Shown: positions 47,978-57,889 of the stretch, one piece after another | Layout: the number at the start of each line of letters is the position of its first letter | Position numbering within the stretch: the first letter of the stretch is position 1 | Source of the DNA: Microthyrium microscopicum | Taxonomy: Eukaryota > Ascomycota > Dothideomycetes > Microthyriales > Microthyriaceae | Direction of reading: 5' to 3' | NCBI GenBank assembly: GCA_010405405.1 | Contig: MU004230.1 | Span: forward strand, 1,633,744 to 1,697,743 | Length of the DNA stretch: 64,000 bases | Position numbers and translations under genes: made by a program | Notes under the pieces: model-generated | What the model saw: only the letters and a program-made list of their open reading frames with translations | The model's database searches: none | Told to the model about the DNA's origin: nothing

Positions 47978-48909
47978 ATGAACAATACCCGCTTACCTGC
48001 AGCTCTCACTAGCATCGAAGGATTGGAAAATGCTATGGAAGATCTGACAGACGACCAATGGCCAAGAGCTATGGGAGTTTTGCGCCGAGAATTGAGAACT
48101 ATGGACGAATTCAGACTCTTCAGCTCTTCCTATCCAATCGAGCTGCAAACCCGAGTTCTATCGATCGTTCAGAGATTCGCATACTACGACCCTAATGTGG
48201 GCGACATTTCTGATATCTCCACCTGGTGCCTTGAAAGATGGTTACTGCTCCTCAATGGAAACTCTCGTGAAGTGGGAGTTCTCAGAGGCAAGTCCACTTC
48301 TTATTGGGTTTGGTTCTTGCTAACAAGATGTACCAGGACTTGGTGAATATTGGAATCTCAGAGGCCAACAAATCTTACATCGCATTAGAGCCAACAGCTC
48401 TTCCTCTGGAGACTCTTCGGAGGCTGATAGAGGTGCTCCTAGAGCGTTTCTCAACCGTGAGTTCTCCACAATTCCAACTTTTTCACTCACCTCTGCTAAT
48501 GACGAATCCAAGGAGTTCATACTCAAGCTCATGTTGAGGCAAGGGGGCTTCTTCAGCCAAGTGCAGATTACTATCAACGAGCTGTCACTCTCGCTCAAGG
48601 AAATGACACCTTGGACGGGGATCTTTTGTCCGAAGTAAGTCCAAAAAGTTCCGAAAGCAGATGAACATGTCTGAATACTGATTGACCCAGGCCGCCGAAT
48701 CGCACATCAACATAGGCTCAGTGACGAGTGGTCGAGAATCTCAAGGGTACTTCCAGCGAGCAATTCGATATCTTAGGGCAGCATCCTTGTTTGACGACTA
48801 TGAGCTTTCTGAAGATCTGCAACGGTAAGTACTTAAACATGCCAACTTTAACATCAACTTACTAATCATTTCCAGGTATCTTGACGACTATGGGCAATAT
48901 GTTGATTAG
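47978..48909 (+). CDS. unknown five-exon helical (TPR-like) protein
   Basis: Exons 47978-48287, 48337-48456, 48513-48634, 48691-48824, 48876-48909; 239 residues. I do not recognise the family. The first intron is GC-AG (GCAAGT donor); the others are GT-AG, 51-56 nt, with good branch sites. Splicing joins four different frames into one coherent helical protein, which supports the model. The N-terminal 100 residues are helical with Arg/Glu/Leu (ELQTRVLSIVQRFAYYDP). The second half has two tetratricopeptide-like stretches, ARGLLQPSADYYQRAVTLAQ and SQGYFQRAIRYLRAASLFDD, ending with an acidic DDYGQYVD tail. No membrane segment or signal peptide. A protein-interaction role is plausible; no function assigned. 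Confidence 0.8.
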
Positions 48910-49830
48910 GCTGAGACCTGTTGCTTTTTTTCATTTTCGAAGTTAAGCGAGTTCAAACTTATGCGAGAGATACCCAATGGTCACCCTGCTGGAGGAAAGA
49001 AGGCGTTTTGCATCACCGTCGTTTCCTCGAGGCTGCATGAATTTTGAGACGGCGTTGAAGGTACTTATTAGCTTGGATCGGAGCCGCGGCGGATCGATGT
49101 TATCTTCTTTCTATCAAAAAACCGTGGTACGATCTTTATTCATTCCAAATGTCGTTATTAGCGTACTGTGCCGCAAGTTGTTAGTAGTCCGCATTGCCGC
49201 AAGTGCAGCGGCAATGCATATATACCATCTAAATGACAGTTCTTCAAATCGAACTGAGTTCCTTTGATTGCCGTCCACATTGTATTCGTTTTTAAAATGC
49301 AATGGCACTTCTGCGGCCCGCTTAAGATGCCGCAGATGCAATGTGAAGTTGGAGTGCAAGGCTGCACAAGGCTGAATCACGTGGTCTTGATCAATTGGTG
49401 CTCAACTGTCTATGGCCTGGCAGAATTCGCAGCACTAAAGGCTTGCTATCAGTAACTCCTGTGATACTCTCTGATACTCTTCTAGTACTAGAAAATACTG
49501 AATACCGAAAACCGAAGTGTTTAGTGATTTGGAATGGCGTTAAGCAAGAATAAACCTGCAAGATCTGCAGCTTTGTCATTCTCTCTGAAGCTACCGATAA
49601 CCCCTGCTAGCATCGACTTGACTGCGCTAAAACAAACGTGCGTTTTCCGCGCTGCGCTAAGCGCATTACAGATTTGTCAACTTCCTCCCAACTTCATTTG
49701 ATAGACAGCCCGTGAAGCTATCGCGCGACCATTGATCCATTTGGAATCTTGCCATTTTCGTCATCGCAAGTTCATTCCAAGCTTACACCTCACTCACACT
49801 CAGCCCATCAACCCTTCCGCATTCTTCAAA
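48910..49830. other. EMC6 promoter region with a hairpin
   Basis: Contains the 10-bp-arm hairpin at 49,191-49,217 and several TGCCGCAA words. No gene supported. The last 80 bases form a CA/CT-rich leader. Confidence 0.55.
49191..49217. repeat. perfect stem-loop, 10-bp arms, 7-base loop
   Basis: GCATTGCCGC, loop AAGTGCA, then GCGGCAATGC: an exact inverted repeat. A related GTGCCGCAAGT word occurs 25 bases upstream and again downstream of EMC6 near 50,339. Confidence 0.65.
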
Positions 49831-50220
49831 ATGTTTGACGAACACGAACTCGCCATACATCCTCTTGTCCCTGAAAGCGTCCAGCACAACGTGCGAGTAC
49901 GTCTCCCTCATCAATCCCCGATTTCTCATACAAACCTTGTCTAACGCACCTTCTAGGTCATCTCCAACATCCGGTCCCTCAGCGCATCACTCATCGGCGC
50001 AGTCGCTGGCACCCTCGGCCTCGAAAGCTACCCCGGCTTTGCATTCTACCTGCTCGGAACCGTCATAACCAGCTTGCTCATCTACATATTCCTGGCAGAA
50101 GGCAACGTGAAGCGCTACTTTTTCCGGCCGACTGCTGATCTGTGGATGGGAGATATGTTTGGAAGCTTTATGAGCTTTGTTTTGACCTGGACGCTGTTTT
50201 ATGGCATGGTACGGACATGA
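49831..50220 (+). CDS. EMC6: ER membrane protein complex subunit 6
   Basis: Exons 49831-49896 and 49957-50220, 109 residues, the usual EMC6 length. EMC6 is a small three-pass core subunit packed against EMC3 in the ER insertase. Seen: a short cytosolic N terminus (MFDEHELAIHPLVPESVQHN), IRSLSASLIGAVAGTLGL (first segment with the family Ser/Gly-rich pattern), YPGFAFYLLGTVITSLLIYI (second) and SFMSFVLTWTLFYGMVRT (third, with the family LFYGMV ending). The 60-nt intron has a CTAAC branch and falls at phase 0 just before the first membrane segment. EMC3 lies 20 kb upstream on the same strand. Confidence 0.94.
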
Positions 50221-50690
50221 GAGTTGGAAATGCGGATGTATGTGCGGACTAGGATCAGCATTGGCGAGGCGTTTTGGCATTGACTTTGGGAATATGTATG
50301 AAATAGGCGAGCTTGCGGATGTGGTGGCTTGCAGAGAGGTGCCGCAAGTAGTTGGACAGCTGAGGCCGTGAAGTACATGCCGCAATATGCCGCTGTAAAT
50401 GATCAGACCATAATTCGTTGAGCATTCTGGTCAACACTATAATGGCTTCCTCTATCAGACACTGAAAATATGTATGAAGAGGGTTGACCTGAGAAGTCCC
50501 AGTATTCGAGGCTGGACAGATCGCATCAGACATGAATGCAGAGTTCGCAGACCCCAGTTAGGCTGTTGGAAATAATGAGCACAAAGATCGAGTCGAAATA
50601 TATATCTTTCGTTGACTGTAATATTAATCTCTTTATTGTGTTCGTCAATGCTATAGAGTCTCGTAATATCTGCGTGAAAAGCGTCCAATC
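50221..50690. other. convergent 3' spacer of EMC6 and the GRF gene
   Basis: No gene; holds several TGCCGCAA/TTGCGGC-like words also found upstream of EMC6. Confidence 0.55.
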
Positions 50691-51922
50691 CTACTTGTCC
50701 TCCGATGCTTCTCTCAGATATCGTATGACCTCTCTCTCCGTATCCAACTCAGCTTCCAGCGTGATAATACGTTGTTGCAGCTCTGCTATCTTACTGTCTC
50801 TCGCAATTAACGACTTGCGCAGTACCTCTCGGCTATAACCACAGTAAGCTCAGTCCATCTGAAAGTCAAACAATGCAAGGTACTTACCCATGCACAACGC
50901 CTTTAGCTCGTCGGGCGTATATGTCACATACACTCTTCAGCCTCGAACGTGCCTTTTCCCATATTTGTACATTCTCTTCCCTGAGAGCTCCCATGACATC
51001 ATCTAAGAGCTGTTGCCCCTCAGCTGGCAAATTTCTCGATGCTGGCGTTGGTGTTGACATTGGCGATGCGAGATCCAGTAACTCGTTTCTATCTTCTTGC
51101 GCATTGGTTTGTCGCGACATCTGTTGTCGTTTGTGGGTCTCTGGTGTCGGCAAGCCACCTGCTACGCCAACCATATCCTGAAATGTGCGTTTCGTGTTTG
51201 GTGTGGTCGCTCCTGGGACAATTTGTCCCATTGACCGAACCGTTGAAGACATTGTGCTTTGGGCAGATGCTTGAGATCCTCGGCCCAAGTCCTGTGTATC
51301 TAGCGCCATCATTGCCTGCTCATCCTCTGTGCTCATCTCGAAACTCGGATCTGTGATGGTGGTTGCAAAGCTTCGAGGTTTCGCGTCGGATACAGCATAG
51401 CTCTTCGAGTCTCTGCTTGCTGTATCTGCGGGTAATATGTCTGCCGTGTTTTGCGTGTTGTTCAAGAATGGATTTGGTGCAGGTAGGGTCGAGTAACGCG
51501 CATTTGCTGGCGGCGCATTCGTCATGCCAGCGGGTTCGTCCTCCGTCATGGTATTGCTCAGCACCGCTTGCTTCTCTCGCATATCGGCGGCATCGCGCCA
51601 CAGAAAGAACGAGCAGCGCTTTTCATTGGACTTTTGGCAGACGAAGAACCACTTTCCTTTGTTCTGATTCTCTTTTTTTACTTGGAAGAGGGACGCGGGG
51701 AGACGAGGTTTACATTCGCCTGTATCACAAAGTCAGCCAAGAAGACACGAAGAGGTATTGCCGTATGCACTTACACATCCATTGACCATTTTGATATAGA
51801 CCTGTCAACTTGGTCGACCGGTTATTGTTCTGACCGCGCCGATAGCCTCCTCCGCCGCGACCATTCATTCTGGAGGGCGCTGTGGTTTTGGGAGGGCCCA
51901 TGAACCCGCCTTTCTGAAACAT
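50691..51922 (-). CDS. GRF zinc-finger protein with C-terminal coiled coil (GRF copy 1)
   Basis: Exons on the minus strand 51922-51775, 51719-50888, 50832-50691; 373 residues. Residues 1-49 are Gly/Arg/Asn-rich (FQKGGFMGPPKTTAP, RGGGGYRRGQNNN). The GRF-type zinc finger spans about 48-90: C50-x-C52-x24-C77-x7-C85, with KGKWFFVCQ and CSFFLW, matching the family core. GRF domains (APE2, NEIL3, TOP3A) bind single-stranded nucleic acid. Residues 100-320 are Ser/Thr/Pro/Ala-rich. The last 50 residues form a coiled coil (IAELQQRIITLEAELDTERE). Intron 1 interrupts the first zinc-ligand Cys codon at phase 1. A nuclear DNA-repair or chromatin role is possible. Confidence 0.88.
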
Positions 51923-52920
51923 GATGACTGTAAAATGTCCGCTAGGTACGCTACAAAGGGCCCGATGATAGTGGATTGAAATGCGGGGCTCGTTAGATAA
52001 CTTCAGCCTTGCGGATGTCGGGTACCGATAAGGTGGTTCTATGGTGTTGCCTGTTCGGATACGGGTAGTACTGTAGTACCTTTGTAGGAGTAGTCGAGCT
52101 ACAACCCAGGCGGAGGTCGGAGGTTAGAATGGAGTATAGATTCAATGATGTGACGAGGCACGTTGGTGCATAAATCGTTGGTGCATAAATCGTTGGTGCA
52201 TAAATTGCTCTCCTAAAAGACTGAACTTGTCTGTAGGGGTGGAAAGATGCCAAATGCTGCCAGTCCCCAGCCCCCTTCGGCAGAAGTCTCCATTGGCGCT
52301 AACTCACCTCCTCAACACATCTGGCAACCAACTCAGTCTTCCTCCCAATTTATTGTTATATGGTCACCATTTTGTTCATCTGATGCATCAGGGCACAAAT
52401 TCTATGCTGTATACCCAACCTTATTGTTGTCTAGAATGTGTTTATATGCCTGCAATACATCTTTCAGGGCCACAAACATTGAAGACTCCGAAGCCGAAGG
52501 ACGGCAAGTTTTCAATATCACAACCCGACCATTCAACTTGACTTGACGATCCAATTTAGTCGTTAGAGAGTCCAATAGTCATCCAGAGTATTTGTCAGCA
52601 CACCTTTCACTCGATTTACAGGTTTCATGCTCGATGAGGCTGATCTCTGCTTGCTTGGGGCCAATAGCAGACTCTGTCTGAAATGCTATCGTCCAACACT
52701 CGCTTCCGACTTGGATCTTCGGCACACTAGATGCTAATGTGCTCACTAATAGGTTGAGGAATCTGAACAAGAGGAGCTCGCGATTCGAAGCGTCAAAGAG
52801 TTTGTATTTAACTACTTACTAGGTATCTATGATATATGTAAATACAGTTTTGTCAGCTTCGACCATACTATCAAAAAGAGCTCTTCATCGTCCTGTCCTC
52901 AGTGGCATCATATCCTCAGT
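51923..52920. other. 1.0-kb spacer between the two GRF genes
   Basis: Contains the promoter of GRF copy 1 and the 3' flank of copy 2, plus a 15-bp minisatellite. No gene supported. Confidence 0.55.
52162..52206. repeat. minisatellite, three 15-bp units
   Basis: Unit GTTGGTGCATAAATC repeated three times, the last copy ending in T instead of C. It lies about 240 bp upstream of the GRF copy 1 start codon. Confidence 0.85.
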
Positions 52921-54025
52921 CTAGTCCTCGCATGTTTGCTGTTGTTTTGACCCAGCATCACTCTGTGAACTCCTCACTGGCGCCAGATAATCCGTGATCA
53001 GTCTCTTGTTTGGTTTTCTGGTCCGGTCTCGAAGCCTGGTTTTGTTCTGAGCTCTGGTATTATGTTGAGCTCCAGTGCTGTTGTTGACTGCTATTTTGCT
53101 GCGAATTCTTGCGCTGCCTGGTAACTTAGTAGAGGCGCGCTTTGGCTCGACTTTTAGGTCTTTGCCTGCTCGTCGTTTTTGACGGCATTTGACTGTACAA
53201 TGTCAAGATATAAGCGAGGTCGGGAATGTAACACTTACCAGCTAATGCACTGTTTGCGGAAATGGGCTGGAGAGGGTATCGCTTTGCAGTGACAGAGTCT
53301 TTCGATACATCTGAAGGCTCTACTTCGATGGTGGTTTTCGAAAGTCTGTCCGAGGATAAAGTGCTTTTTCCTATCTCGTTGGCCTCTTGTAGCTTCGCTA
53401 GTTCTGAAAATGCCTTGTCCCAACTGGGTGTAATCGAATACAGATCTTGTGAAGAGACCACTGACCCAGAATGTGCTGGCTCAGCATGTGCTGGCTCAGA
53501 TTCTCCTGGCTCAGATTCTCCTGGCTTAGACCTCACAGCCTGGCATAGATGACGTTCAGCCTCAGCCACCATATCTTTGCTGTTCAGGTCATACCACCTC
53601 TGGACTTCTTTGGGTCTTTCACGAAACCACTTCTCGATCACTGGATAGGTCTCGGCCCAAAAAAAGAAGGCACATTGTGTATTATGGATATAGTCAGGAC
53701 ATCTCATGAACCATTCGCCCTGGTTTGCCGGCTTCGCCTTAGGTCCAGCGAGGTAGGGAACCGCGAGTTTGTTATGGAAGCCTAAGAGATCATGACAAGT
53801 CAGACAATGTATCGTTGCACCGGCTACTGAGTACCTAGGTTTCTTACATATCCATCTCAGTTCTCCATTAACGGGTCTGTAATTTCTGGCACTTCCAACA
53901 TTGTATCTTGCGAATGATTTCGTCTCACCTGAGAACATCGCCGTACGTAAGTAGAGTGAGGGAAGTGTTGGAACATGCGGGCCATGTACACAAGTTATGG
54001 GGCAGTCTGATTGTATTTTGGGCAT
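52921..54025 (-). CDS. GRF zinc-finger protein with basic C terminus (GRF copy 2)
   Basis: Exons on the minus strand 54025-53848, 53781-53239, 53192-52921; 330 residues. The zinc finger is C60-x-H62-x24-C87-x8-C96, with QGEWFMRCP and CAFFFWAET: the CHCC form of GRF. The first ligand Cys codon is split by intron 1 at phase 1, exactly as in GRF copy 1. Intron 1 is 66 nt, in frame and stop-free, so retention would insert 22 residues between ligands 1 and 2. Middle: four 5-residue repeats (PGESE/PAHAE) and a helical stretch. The spliced C terminus is strongly basic and contains KRLITDYLAP, loosely like a PCNA-binding box without its Gln. A shorter start at the ATG of MFSGETK (53,938) is possible. 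Likely nuclear nucleic-acid binding. Confidence 0.8.
53471..53530 (-). repeat. four 15-nt coding repeats in GRF copy 2
   Basis: Four in-frame 15-base units encoding SKPGE, SEPGE, SEPAH and AEPAH variants in the linker after the zinc finger. Confidence 0.75.
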
Positions 54026-55537
54026 GTTGCAGAGATGAAGAAACTGGTGCCTTCATACGCTTGCTACTATGTAATGAACGGAAAGTATAAAAGAGGAGGT
54101 TCTCAGTAAAAGGACGATGACACCGGAGGCAGAAAAGAGAATGCGTGAGCAGCGTGGCAGGGGACCATTGCGTATTAAATGCGTTCAGCGGTCGAAACAA
54201 TTAAGCCATTGATACCATCCTGCTGCCCCACAAGAGTGCTCATGTACGTTTCTCAAGTTAGCCAAAGCACTACCTCATCTACCTACAGATAGAGGTGGCA
54301 ACTGTAAGCGAATTCAAGATCAACTCTTCATAATCATACAAGTCCAGTTGTCCTCAACTCAGTGATATCATTGCAGAATGCCAGTCATCCCACTTCGCTC
54401 GCCCAAATCCAACATCGCGGCTGGCGAAAGAGAACGCGCTCCGAGCGCGTTCGCGTTCGAGACATGGCTGCTAAAGCACAGTCTTGTGCCCGATCAGAAT
54501 CGGGAAGATCCTGGCTCTCGAAACTTTTCGACTGCCAAAAGCCGCCCATGAACCATTTTACCATTGGGGATTCGCCAGGTTTGAGCCTCGTGAGCTGGAC
54601 GTCGACGCTAAAACCAGCCTAGTCTAACCGTTAACTTGCTAAGGAGGTTTTGAGGGCGTTGAAAGTCTATTACTTTGCCTAAATAGGAACCCCAAAAAAG
54701 CTTGGACGTACAAGATTTCGCTTTCCAAGTTCTATTTTGACCTAAGGCACCAAACGGCGGAACATTTGCTGGCAGAGAAAAAGCAAATATCCGTTCCTTA
54801 ACTTGGTAGGCAGCCAATGACAGGAGGGTTGTCTATCTTCCTCTGAGCACAAAGTTACAAACACGAAATTTGATAGCTCGAGTCTTGAGGCCGCTCCATC
54901 AGCTGAAGGCTACCTCGCCCTTGCCGATCTCCCCGAAGCCTTCGATAAGGACCCTGGCCGGGCTGACTGCAATACAAGGTCAGGAATTCGAGCCTTTCGA
55001 TAATTGAGAATGAGGGGAGGGAGAATTCAACACAAGTGCCTCTGTAGCCCCTGAGGCCTTGTTGCCTTCAAATGTTTTCAACATTCCTGTTTCTGATTCA
55101 AATCATATGTTTACTATTAATGACAAAATTTCCATCGTAAGATCTCATTACAGGTTCTCATGGTAGCAGTTCTTTGCTCTTGTAGTAGGATAAATTTTAC
55201 TGCTAGAGCAAATTTCTCTGAAAGCAGGCAAGATGGAACAGCGAACAACACTTCCATAAGCTTTCTATCTATATCAGCTCTAAATTTGAAGGCATCTAGA
55301 CTTTTAGGTCGCAACAATTGATTGAGCCCACTTTAACCAAGAGCCTCAGCCTTATGCTTACCCCAGATTATCTCCGATTGGTCTAATTCCAGTACGTTTT
55401 TCGGCATCCCGACCTAAGCACCGACATCCATGCCTACTTCCCGACGCTAAGATAACATTTAAATGCAGTGATCCTTAACACCAAACTTTTTTTCCAAAGC
55501 TCTTACCTGCCAACCAACAACATACACAAACAACAAC
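54026..55537. other. 1.5-kb intergenic region
   Basis: Divergent promoters of GRF copy 2 and the Rrp47-like gene. Contains a palindrome, GAACGCGCT-CCG-AGCGCGTTC (54,432-54,452), rich in CGCG. No gene supported. Confidence 0.55.
54432..54452. repeat. CGCG-rich palindrome, 9-bp arms
   Basis: GAACGCGCT, spacer CCG, AGCGCGTTC. Exact arms. It could be a dimeric protein-binding site or a hairpin; ACGCG is also the core of MCB-type cell-cycle elements, which is only suggestive. Confidence 0.5.
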
Positions 55538-56119
55538 ATGGATACTTCCACCGTCCAAACCGCCCTAACCACCCTAACATCCGACATAGACGCCCTCACC
55601 ACCGCCCTCCAACCCCTCCTCTCCGAACCAACAAACTCCCTCGCCAGCCCACTTCCCCTTCTCGACAAAGCCAAACTCTACACAACAAGCACCTACGCCA
55701 TCGAATCCCTCCTCTTCTCCGCCCTCCGTCTCTCCGGCGCAGATGCCAAAGCGCACCCAGTCTTCGCCGAGCTCGCGCGCGTCAAAGCCTACTTTGACAA
55801 AGTAAAGGAAGCGGAACATCCAGAGATGAAGCCACGGATCGATAAAGAGGCTGCCGGACGATTTGTGAAGGCGGGGTTGGCGGGGAATACGAAGCGGAAG
55901 TTTGAGGATGGGGATGAGGGTGTAGCGCGGGGAAAGGAGGATGGGCTGGGGAAGAAGAGTAAGCTGAGGAAGCAGAAGAGTGAGTAGTTGCTAGGTGCGA
56001 TGTGAAGGGGATGGAGATGCTGACTTGCAGTAGGTTTGAAGGAGAAGAAGGGCAAGTCAAGTAAGCCGCCAAAGGGACCGAAGGAGGCGTTCAAGGCTTT
56101 GGTTGGACAGGGGAGTTAG
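55538..56119 (+). CDS. LRP1: exosome cofactor Rrp47/LRP1, C1D family
   Basis: Exons 55538-55979 and 56034-56119, 175 residues. C1D/Rrp47 is a small nuclear protein that binds Rrp6 and structured RNA, helping the exosome to process rRNA, snoRNA and snRNA. Seen: an N-terminal helical Sas10/C1D domain (about 5-105) with LTTLTSDIDALTTALQPLL, YTTSTYAIESLLFSALRLSG and HPVFAELARVKAYFDKVKEAE, the last being the family signature. A RIDKEAAGRFVKAGL segment follows, then a Lys/Gly-rich RNA-binding tail completed by exon 2. The 54-nt intron is GT-AG with a CTGAC branch. The start context CAACATGG is good. Confidence 0.93.
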
Positions 56120-56484
56120 GGGCAGGAATAGGTGTTGTGCTGATTGCCTGAACTCAGGCTATTGCTGGCTTATCACAAGTTGCTGGCATTGTTGCGATGA
56201 GGAGAATATGACGAGACAGTCGGGATTGGAGCTGATGGAACGACTTTGCTTGTGGATCGGGCGTTTGTTTATGGATGATACCCCAGTCAATTGACATTGC
56301 ATTTACAGTGTTCATATTTAATGAGAAATGAAATGGCACTGAAAGAGCCATTGAAACCACGGTCAATTCTATTCTTCATTGGCGTTTGCCAACACCAAAT
56401 CCAAAAGTTATCCCATTCAACCAAAAAGCCAATGCCATGGCTGACTAACCTACAAACTCCAGAATGCGAATGCGATGCAAAAGT
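56120..56484. other. convergent 3' spacer
   Basis: 3' UTRs of the Rrp47-like gene and the TVP38-like gene; no other feature seen. Confidence 0.6.
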
Positions 56485-57646
56485 TTAAAGTATAGATCTT
56501 GACAGCCCCGATCTCGACAAGCCCTTTCGGCTGGGTATCTCATCGCTAGTATCTTCGTTTCCGCTTCCACCCACACCGTCGCTGCTCTCATCACGATATT
56601 CATCGTCCCACAAATCTTCTCTTAGGCTAATGTCATCTGCCTCTTCTCGCAAAAACTCGTCCGTCTCTGCCAGCTCCGGATCATCGTCGAATTCATCTCC
56701 ACTAACACGACGCCCGGTACCCTCCTCAGCTCTTGTGAGCTCCTCAACCTCCTTGATGCGTTTTTGAGTGCGCTGATATATGAGGTACCCGGTAACGGCT
56801 CCAACGGTAGCGCCAATAGCGATACTTATATATGTAACGACCTTGGTGCGGGTATCCATTTTGTCGCCCCTCTCAGCCAATTCGGCTAATTGATGCCCAA
56901 TCCAGACGTGAAGCATAAGTTTAGGACTGACGATGGCAGTCGCGAGTCCAAAATTGTACCAGGTAACCGTGGGAATTGTACTTATGGCACCGTTGCTGAT
57001 GCTATATGGAAGTGGGCATAGGCGCACCATGCATAAGAGTTTCAGTCCGTCGTGTTTGAGTACTGTAGACAAGGCGGTAAAACGAGAGTCGCCGGCAACC
57101 CATTTATTGACGTAGCGCTGAAATAGGGTGCGCGAGGTTATGAATGCGACCATGGAGCCGCATGTGCTAGCAGATGCGACGATGAACCAGCTAGATGGTA
57201 ATTAGCAATGAAGCGTTTTATAAAGGTTGGTGTACGTACCCGTTGGGAAAGCCGTAAACGAAGCCGCCTAAAGAAACACACGTTGAATATCCAATTAAAG
57301 GCGGGAACGACACAATGAATGTCATGAGCCAAAGAATGAGCCAACCGCCAGTAACATTTCTCCATCCTTTGGCAAAGTCGGCCAGCCAGTGGAAGATTTG
57401 ATCATGATATACCAGGGATAGAATGCTGGATATGAAGGATAAGATGCCACATATTACAACCGCGGTTTTTTGTAAAGGTGTTAAGCTTAGCCAGAGTTTG
57501 ATGCCTCGTACTGATAGATCTTCAATGCGCTTTTGCATGCGAGCTGTAAAGGACCGAGGGGTGGATCTTCTTGACATTGAGGATGTGCGACGGACGGGAG
57601 GCATGCGGAAGCTGACGGGGCTGTTGGAATGGGAGGGAGATGGCAT
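56485..57646 (-). CDS. TVP38: TVP38/VTT-domain (DedA-like) membrane protein
   Basis: Exons on the minus strand 57646-57240 and 57190-56485, 370 residues. TVP38 is a Golgi and late-secretory membrane protein of the VTT/DedA superfamily, which includes TMEM41B and VMP1 lipid scramblases. Seen: a basic Ser/Arg N terminus (about 45 residues), a first membrane segment (TAVVICGILSFISSILSLVY), WLILWLMTFIVSFPPLIGYS, the re-entrant GGFVYGFPNGW signature restored by splicing, a second half with VRLCPLPYSISNGA (family R-x-x-P motif) and a late segment near ISIAIGATVGAVTGYLIY. The C-terminal 110 residues are very acidic. The 49-nt intron is GT-AG. Its promoter lies within 250 bp of the AT-rich block. Confidence 0.93.
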
Positions 57647-57889
57647 ATTGAAGTAGTTGTGACAAAGGCTAGCTTGTATGAAACATGACGAAGGAGTGTA
57701 GGTTTGAAGGAGCGGGAGCGGTATGTATGAAGTTGAATGGGTATGATGAGACTTGTGTTTATGAAAGGAGAGAGGCCTAGAGTGCTGTAAGAGGACTACG
57801 TAACTGTGGCTTAGTTTCTTGAGCAGAGCCGCTCGCGTTTAGCAGGGTTTATGTGTCTAATAATGATGGCAAGATAAATAACGATCTAA

